The notes under the pieces are model-generated. The model was not told where the DNA came from. It saw only the letters and a program-made list of their open reading frames with translations, and did not search any database. A stretch of DNA of 11,196 bases. Source: Prevotellaceae bacterium. GTDB lineage: Bacteria > Bacteroidota > Bacteroidia > Bacteroidales > UBA932. A program made the position numbers and the translations under genes. Within the stretch, counting starts at the first letter, position 1; every line of letters begins with the position of its first letter. Positions 7,301-11,196 of this stretch are shown here, in pieces. Location of the stretch: positions 1 through 11,196 of the forward strand of contig JAIRUB010000229.1 in assembly GCA_031254635.1 (NCBI GenBank), written 5' to 3'.

Positions 7301-7331
7301 TTTGCATTGATCATTATTTTTTGTATCTTTG
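7301..7331 (+). promoter_or_regulatory. Bacteroidota-type promoter of tatA-tatC-surE
   Basis: TTTG (7301-7304) and TATCTTTG (7324-7331) are 19 bp apart, an excellent consensus match only a few bases after the kinase stop codon. Transcription should start near 7337, about 15 nt before the tatA ATG. A weak A/T-only hairpin (7280-7288 with 7307-7315) overlaps it and is followed by ATTTTTTG; it might partly end kinase transcripts. Confidence 0.72.
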
Positions 7332-7351
7332 TAAATTAATTAAAAATATTT

Positions 7352-7543
7352 ATGAATATGTTTTTAGGTGCTATTGGTATTCAGCAAATTATTGTCATTG
7401 CCCTAATAGTCCTCCTGCTCTTTGGCGGAAAGAAAATTCCTGAACTGATGAAAGGTATAGGGAAAGGCGTGAAGATGTTCAAAGACGGGATGAGCGGCAT
7501 TGACGATGAGCTAAAAGATAATTCCAAAGATTCCGCTAATTAG
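7352..7543 (+). CDS. tatA: Twin-arginine translocase subunit TatA/TatE
   Basis: A 63-residue protein of the TatA/E family, which multimerises around TatC to let folded proteins cross the inner membrane. Residues about 3-24 form one membrane helix. The hinge motif LLFGGKKIPEL (22-32) and the amphipathic helix KGIGKGVKMFKDG (34-46) are typical. An acidic, Lys/Asp/Ser-rich tail follows. The FG pair at the end of the membrane helix is the family hallmark. Start is the ATG at 7352; the ATG two codons later (7358) would remove only MN. The next gene, tatC, begins 3 bp after the stop. No separate TatB is present in the window, consistent with minimal TatA-TatC systems in which TatA covers both roles. 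Confidence 0.93.
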   Translation: MNMFLGAIGIQQIIVIALIVLLLFGGKKIPELMKGIGKGVKMFKDGMSGIDDELKDNSKDSAN

Positions 7544-7546
7544 GGA

Positions 7547-8356
7547 ATGACTCAAGAAATGTCATTCTGGGGCCATTTGGAGGCGCTGCGCCGTATGCTA
7601 TTCCGTATAGCCATGGTGTTAGTGTTCTTAATGGTTGTGGTATTTCTTAATAAATCGTTGGTTTTTGACTCCTTGGTGTTTGCACCGCGAACCTCCGATT
7701 TCATATTGTACAAGTGGCTGTGCGCCTTAGGCCAGTGGCTGAATATGCCAGCTATCTGTGAACAAGATTTCGCCTTGAATATTATTAACATCAATGTATC
7801 GGGACAGTTCCTTACGCATTTGAGCATGTCGTTTTGGATAGGCTTTGTTCTTGCATTCCCTTACATTATCTGGGAAATTTGGCGCTTCATTGCCCCGGCG
7901 CTTTACGAAAAAGAACAACGGGCGGTAAAAAGAGCCTTCTTTTTTTCCTCTTTCTTGTTTTTCATAGGCGTAGTTGTTGGTTATCTATTATTATTTCCCA
8001 TAGTAGTCCGTTTTTTCGGCGAATATCAGGTGAGCGAAATAGTGCCGAACACTATCGACCTGGGTTCCTATACCAATATGTTTGTAGTACTTATCCTGAC
8101 TATGGGCATATTTTTCGAACTACCAATGTTAATATACATCCTGTCGCATATTGGCATCGTTAATCGTCGTTTTCTGAGGAAGTACCGTCGTCATGCTATT
8201 GTGCTTATGTTTATATTGTCGGCCCTTGTTACTCCCACCGATTTATTGTCGCTGTTTATTGTGGCCATACCGCTATGCTTGCTGTATGAATTGAGTATAT
8301 TTATTTGTAAAAAGGAATCCAGTCCACAAATTACACGAATTAACACGAATGATTGA
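7547..8356 (+). CDS. tatC: Sec-independent protein translocase subunit TatC
   Basis: A 269-residue inner-membrane protein with six predicted helices, the receptor for twin-arginine signal peptides. Conserved blocks are visible: FWGHLEALRRMLFR (7-20, the HLxELR region), the block centred on FIAPALYEKEQR (114-125), MGIFFELPM (186-194, the FExP motif) and SALVTPTD (225-232) before the last helices. There is an unusually long first extracytoplasmic loop (about 36-92), with two cysteines at 59 and 71. The C-terminal tail SSPQITRINTND is encoded by a dispersed-type repeat (see that entry) and is probably not ancestral. The gene follows tatA by 3 bp and precedes surE by 6 bp, so the three should be co-transcribed. 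No Tat substrate is encoded in the window. Confidence 0.95.
   Translation: MTQEMSFWGHLEALRRMLFRIAMVLVFLMVVVFLNKSLVFDSLVFAPRTSDFILYKWLCALGQWLNMPAICEQDFALNIININVSGQFLTHLSMSFWIGFVLAFPYIIWEIWRFIAPALYEKEQRAVKRAFFFSSFLFFIGVVVGYLLLFPIVVRFFGEYQVSEIVPNTIDLGSYTNMFVVLILTMGIFFELPMLIYILSHIGIVNRRFLRKYRRHAIVLMFILSALVTPTDLLSLFIVAIPLCLLYELSIFICKKESSPQITRINTND
8324..8350 (+). repeat. ACACGAAT-type dispersed repeat forming the tatC 3' end
   Basis: The segment starts CCACAAATT and continues ACACGAATTAACACGAAT, a near-tandem repeat of a 10-bp unit. It resembles the CCAC-GAATTACACGAATT repeats scattered through many Bacteroidota and cyanobacterial genomes. It encodes most of the terminal tail of TatC and stops 4 bp before the stop codon ends. 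Recognition is from memory; only the internal repeat is directly visible. Confidence 0.5.
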
Positions 8357-8362
8357 AAATAT

Positions 8363-9133
8363 ATGAAGAAACGACTGATTTTTATTACTAATGATGATGG
8401 TTACCGCGCAAGCGGAATAACCACTTTGATTGAAATGATGCGGCCTTACGGCGATATAGTGGTTGTGGCGCCAGCCGAAGGGCAATCGGGAATGTCGAGC
8501 GCACTTACAGTAAAAACACCTGTCCGTTTACGTAAAATTAAGGAAGAATCGGGCCTCTGCATTTATGCTTGCAAAGGAACGCCGGCCGACTGTGTAAAAT
8601 TAGCCATGAGCCATGTATTCACACGAAAACCCGACTTGTTGGTGTCGGGCATTAATCATGGCGCCAACACCTCTATATCGGTTATTTATTCCGGCACCTT
8701 AGGCGCTGCTGCCGAAGGTACTTTATATGAAATCCCTTCCATCGGTTTTTCCTTGGCCAACGATTACGCTACCGATTTTGCCGTTTGTATTCCTTACGGT
8801 CGTAAGATTATTGAACAGGTTATGAAAGTCCCCTTCGATAAACGTACCTTTTTGAATGTGAACATTCCTGACTTACCTTTGAATGAAATTAAAGGCATAA
8901 AATTCTGCCGACAAAACCGCGGCGCCTGGATAGAAGAATTCGAAAAACGCACCGACCCGCATGGCTTCGACTATTACTGGATGACCGGCATATATAAAAA
9001 TCATGAAGAAGAAGCCGGCGACACTGACGAAAATGCTGTCCTTAACGGCTATGTAGCAATAGTCCCGCACCATCTTGATATGACCGACTACCGGGAACTG
9101 GAACGGCTGAAGCAGGTTTGGGAGTTAAAGTAA
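8363..9133 (+). CDS. surE: 5'/3'-nucleotidase SurE
   Basis: A 256-residue metal-dependent phosphatase of the SurE family, which removes the phosphate from nucleoside 5'- and 3'-monophosphates and is linked to stress survival and nucleotide recycling in the cytoplasm. The N-terminal Rossmann-like core shows the whole metal-site set: ITNDDGYRASGI (8-19) with Asp11 and Asp12, Ser42 in QSGMSSALT, and Asn98 in SGINHGANT. GTPADCVKLA (72-81) and SGTLGAAAEGT (110-120) are further signatures. Length matches the family. The gene starts 6 bp after tatC and seems to be the last of the operon. There is no obvious functional tie to protein export, so the pairing is probably only positional. The stop is 44 bp from the convergent valS stop, with no clear bidirectional terminator in between. 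Confidence 0.95.
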   Translation: MKKRLIFITNDDGYRASGITTLIEMMRPYGDIVVVAPAEGQSGMSSALTVKTPVRLRKIKEESGLCIYACKGTPADCVKLAMSHVFTRKPDLLVSGINHGANTSISVIYSGTLGAAAEGTLYEIPSIGFSLANDYATDFAVCIPYGRKIIEQVMKVPFDKRTFLNVNIPDLPLNEIKGIKFCRQNRGAWIEEFEKRTDPHGFDYYWMTGIYKNHEEEAGDTDENAVLNGYVAIVPHHLDMTDYRELERLKQVWELK

Positions 9134-9177
9134 TAATTAATGTCGTTTTACGTCACCCGTTTCACAATAAATAAACC

Positions 9178-11196
9178 TTATTTCTTCAAACTCGCGATCT
9201 GCTCTTCAATAGCCCTGATGCGGATTTCGGTGTCGGCTTGTTTTTTATGCTCTATGGCTACTATCTGTTCAGGCGCGCTACTCACAAACTTTTCGTTGCC
9301 GAGTTTGGCTCTAATAGAGTTGAAAAATTTTTGCTGGTAAGCTAAGTCGGCGTTCAATTTCACCAACTCTTCTTCGATATTGATTTGTACGGTAAGTTTG
9401 ATAAAGTACTCCGTAGTATCACAGCGGAAAGGTGTAGTATCGTCGGGTTGCTCATTTACCGACTCAATGCTGGAAAGGTTAGCCATTTTGCAGATAACTT
9501 CGGTAAACTGCGGCTGTCCTTTGATGTAAAGTAGCAAGGCTTCTTTGGGCGATATGCCTTTTTCCTGGCGCAAGTTGCGCACAGCAGCCGTAACTGCTTT
9601 AACCTGTTCAAAGGCTTTGATAATATTAGTATCGAAAGGTTTGGCTATTGGCCAATTTTGCATCATTATGCTTTCTCCCTCCTTGCGTTTTCCTAACTGT
9701 TGCCACAATTCTTCGGTAATAAAAGGCAGGAAGGGGTGCATAATCTTCAACAATTTATCGAAGAACGCTAAAGTCTTATTATAAGTAGCAGCATCAATGG
9801 GAGCGCCGAAAGCGGGTTTCACCATTTCGAGATACCATGACGAAAATTCGTCCCAGAAAAGCGTATAGATGCTCATTAGGGCTTCCGACAGGCGGAATTT
9901 TTCGAATTGCTCGTTGATTTCTTTCAGTGAAGCATGTAGGGTAGCTTCAAACCAGGCAATGGCCTCCCCTGCTTCTTTTGGTTGAGCAATATTATTGTCA
10001 ATTTGCCAACCATGTACCAAGCGGAAAGCGTTCCAGATTTTATTGTTGAAATTACGTCCCTGTTCGCAGAGGCCTTCTTCGAAGGGCAGGTCGTTGCCGG
10101 CGGGCGAGGTGAGCAGCATTCCCATACGCACGCCATCGGCGCCATACTTGTCGATAAGGTTTAACGGTTCGGGCGAATTGCCGAGTTGTTTGCTCATCTT
10201 ACGCCCTTGTTTATCGCGCACGATACCGGTCAGGTAAACATTTTTAAAAGGTACCTTGCCTATAAATTCGTGTCCCGCCATAATCATGCGGGCTACCCAA
10301 AAGAACAAGATTTCCGGCGCAGTTACCAAGGTGTTGGTAGGGTAGTAATACTGCAAATTGGCATTGGGTTGATGGCCTTCGCAGCCACAGGTCTGTGGGT
10401 CGAAAACGCTGATGGGCCATAGCCAGGAGGAGAACCATGTATCAACAACATCTTCGTCTTGTTGAATATTTTTTAAACTTAAGTTAGCATCTATGGCTTG
10501 TGCAGCTTTCAGCGCTTCGGCCTCATTAGAGGCAACAACAATTTCTCCGGTAGGAAGATACCAGGCAGGTATTCGCTGTCCCCACCATAATTGGCGCGAG
10601 ATACACCAATCATGCACATTTTCCATCCAGTGGCGGTAAGTATTGCGGAATTTTTCGGGAATGAGTTTCACCTCGTCATTCATAACGCTTGCTAAGGCAG
10701 GTTTGGCCAACTCGTCCATCTTTAAAAACCATTGCAAGGAAAGACGGGGCTCGATAACTGCATTGGTACGTTCCGAAAAGCCTATTTGGCTCTTGTAATC
10801 TTCTTCTTTTAGCAAATGGCCCGCTTCTTCTAACATTTTAACAATTTTCTTGCGGGCAGCAAAACGCTCTTCGCCTACCAAAATCTGCGCTTTTTCGTTA
10901 AGATGGCCATCGGCATTGAGAATATCAACCACCGGCAGTTTGTGGCGAAGCCCTATTTCGTAGTCGTTGATATCGTGCGCAGGCGTTACTTTCAGGCAGC
11001 CTGTACCAAAATCGGTGGCTACATAGTTGTCGGTAATCACGGGAATTTCTTTGTCGATGAGGGGTATCAACACTTTTTTTCCGTGGAGATGAAAATGCCT
11101 TTCGTCATTAGGGTTAACAGCAATAGCCACATCGGCCATAATGGTTTCAGGACGAGTGGTGGCGATGATGAGACAAGCTCCCTCTTTGGGGGCGGG
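9178..11196 (-). CDS. valS: Valine--tRNA ligase (C-terminal 672 residues; 5' end outside window)
   Basis: The frame stays open to the window edge, so the N-terminus with the HIGH motif is missing. The fragment starts inside the CP1 editing domain (ATTRPET at 13-19, then TPAHDINDYEIG at 71-82), which hydrolyses mischarged Thr-tRNA. It continues through the catalytic domain (SRQLWWGQRIPAWY near 200, DTWFSSWLWP near 252-261, FFWVARMIM near 298-306). The second class-I motif reads KMSKQ (333-337) instead of KMSKS. An anticodon-binding helical domain follows, then the C-terminal coiled coil (about 600-672) typical of ValS. These blocks separate it from the related IleS and LeuS. Reaction: ATP-dependent charging of tRNA-Val. 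An internal Met at 11139 is not the start. It is convergent with surE. Confidence 0.96.
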   Translation of the reverse strand, partial: PAPKEGACLIIATTRPETIMADVAIAVNPNDERHFHLHGKKVLIPLIDKEIPVITDNYVATDFGTGCLKVTPAHDINDYEIGLRHKLPVVDILNADGHLNEKAQILVGEERFAARKKIVKMLEEAGHLLKEEDYKSQIGFSERTNAVIEPRLSLQWFLKMDELAKPALASVMNDEVKLIPEKFRNTYRHWMENVHDWCISRQLWWGQRIPAWYLPTGEIVVASNEAEALKAAQAIDANLSLKNIQQDEDVVDTWFSSWLWPISVFDPQTCGCEGHQPNANLQYYYPTNTLVTAPEILFFWVARMIMAGHEFIGKVPFKNVYLTGIVRDKQGRKMSKQLGNSPEPLNLIDKYGADGVRMGMLLTSPAGNDLPFEEGLCEQGRNFNNKIWNAFRLVHGWQIDNNIAQPKEAGEAIAWFEATLHASLKEINEQFEKFRLSEALMSIYTLFWDEFSSWYLEMVKPAFGAPIDAATYNKTLAFFDKLLKIMHPFLPFITEELWQQLGKRKEGESIMMQNWPIAKPFDTNIIKAFEQVKAVTAAVRNLRQEKGISPKEALLLYIKGQPQFTEVICKMANLSSIESVNEQPDDTTPFRCDTTEYFIKLTVQINIEEELVKLNADLAYQQKFFNSIRAKLGNEKFVSSAPEQIVAIEHKKQADTEIRIRAIEEQIASLKK
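11176..11196. repeat. GC-rich imperfect palindrome at the window edge, inside valS
   Basis: AGCTCCCTCTTTGGGGGCGGG is far more GC-rich than its surroundings and has CCC/GGG arms around TCTTT. Read in the valS frame it gives PAPKEGA just before the conserved ATTRPET block. It resembles the GC-rich REP-like palindromes common in some Bacteroidota. The element is cut by the window end, so its extent is unknown. Confidence 0.4.

Noticed and set aside
7280..7323. A/T-only hairpin followed by a T run after the kinase gene as a terminator
   Set aside because: The stem has almost no GC pairs and an 18-nt loop, and it overlaps the tatA promoter; too weak to call as a feature.
9134..9177. Bidirectional terminator between surE and valS
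   Set aside because: No stem of useful length could be found in the 44-bp gap.
9924..10438. Cluster of 60-80-codon frames on both strands inside valS
   Set aside because: All are shadows of the strongly conserved valS frame.

Overview
The window reads as chromosomal DNA of a low-GC, probably anaerobic member of the Bacteroidota, most likely close to the Bacteroidales. Three things point there. The tryptophanase and valyl-tRNA synthetase sequences are of Bacteroidota type. Three start regions carry the Bacteroidota promoter pattern TTTG-N19/20-TAnnTTTG. Genes lack clear Shine-Dalgarno sequences and have A/T-rich leaders. The rank below phylum is inference.

Left part (244-2770, minus strand): a three-gene operon for the membrane part of a sodium-pumping biotin-dependent decarboxylase of the methylmalonyl-CoA/oxaloacetate type. 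Its order is a lamin-tail/OadG-like gamma subunit, a biotin carrier protein, then the OadB-type beta subunit, with 8-bp gaps. A good promoter sits directly upstream, and the carboxyltransferase (alpha) gene is not next to it. Positions 1-243 and 2771-3149 are AT-rich and hold no convincing gene.

Middle (3150-7292): tryptophanase (minus strand) is transcribed away from a large hybrid sensor kinase (plus strand). The intergenic region of about 400 bp holds a good tnaA promoter and a perfect 10-bp inverted repeat. The kinase carries HisKA, HATPase, receiver and Hpt domains but no DNA-binding output.

Right part (7352-9133, plus strand): tatA, tatC and surE form a tight operon behind a textbook promoter. 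TatA and TatC are the twin-arginine export pore components and SurE is a nucleoside-5'-monophosphate phosphatase. The 3' end of tatC appears to be made from a dispersed ACACGAAT-type repeat. Converging on surE is the 3' two-thirds of valS (9178 to the window end), open at the right edge, where a GC-rich imperfect palindrome lies in frame.

Taken together, the window covers amino-acid fermentation (tryptophan to indole and pyruvate), decarboxylation-driven sodium export, signal transduction, folded-protein export and translation. No CRISPR array, phage, transposase or RNA gene was seen. The most unusual items are the lamin-tail/OadG fusion, the detached decarboxylase operon, the palindrome in the tnaA-kinase region, and the two repeats absorbed into coding sequence.
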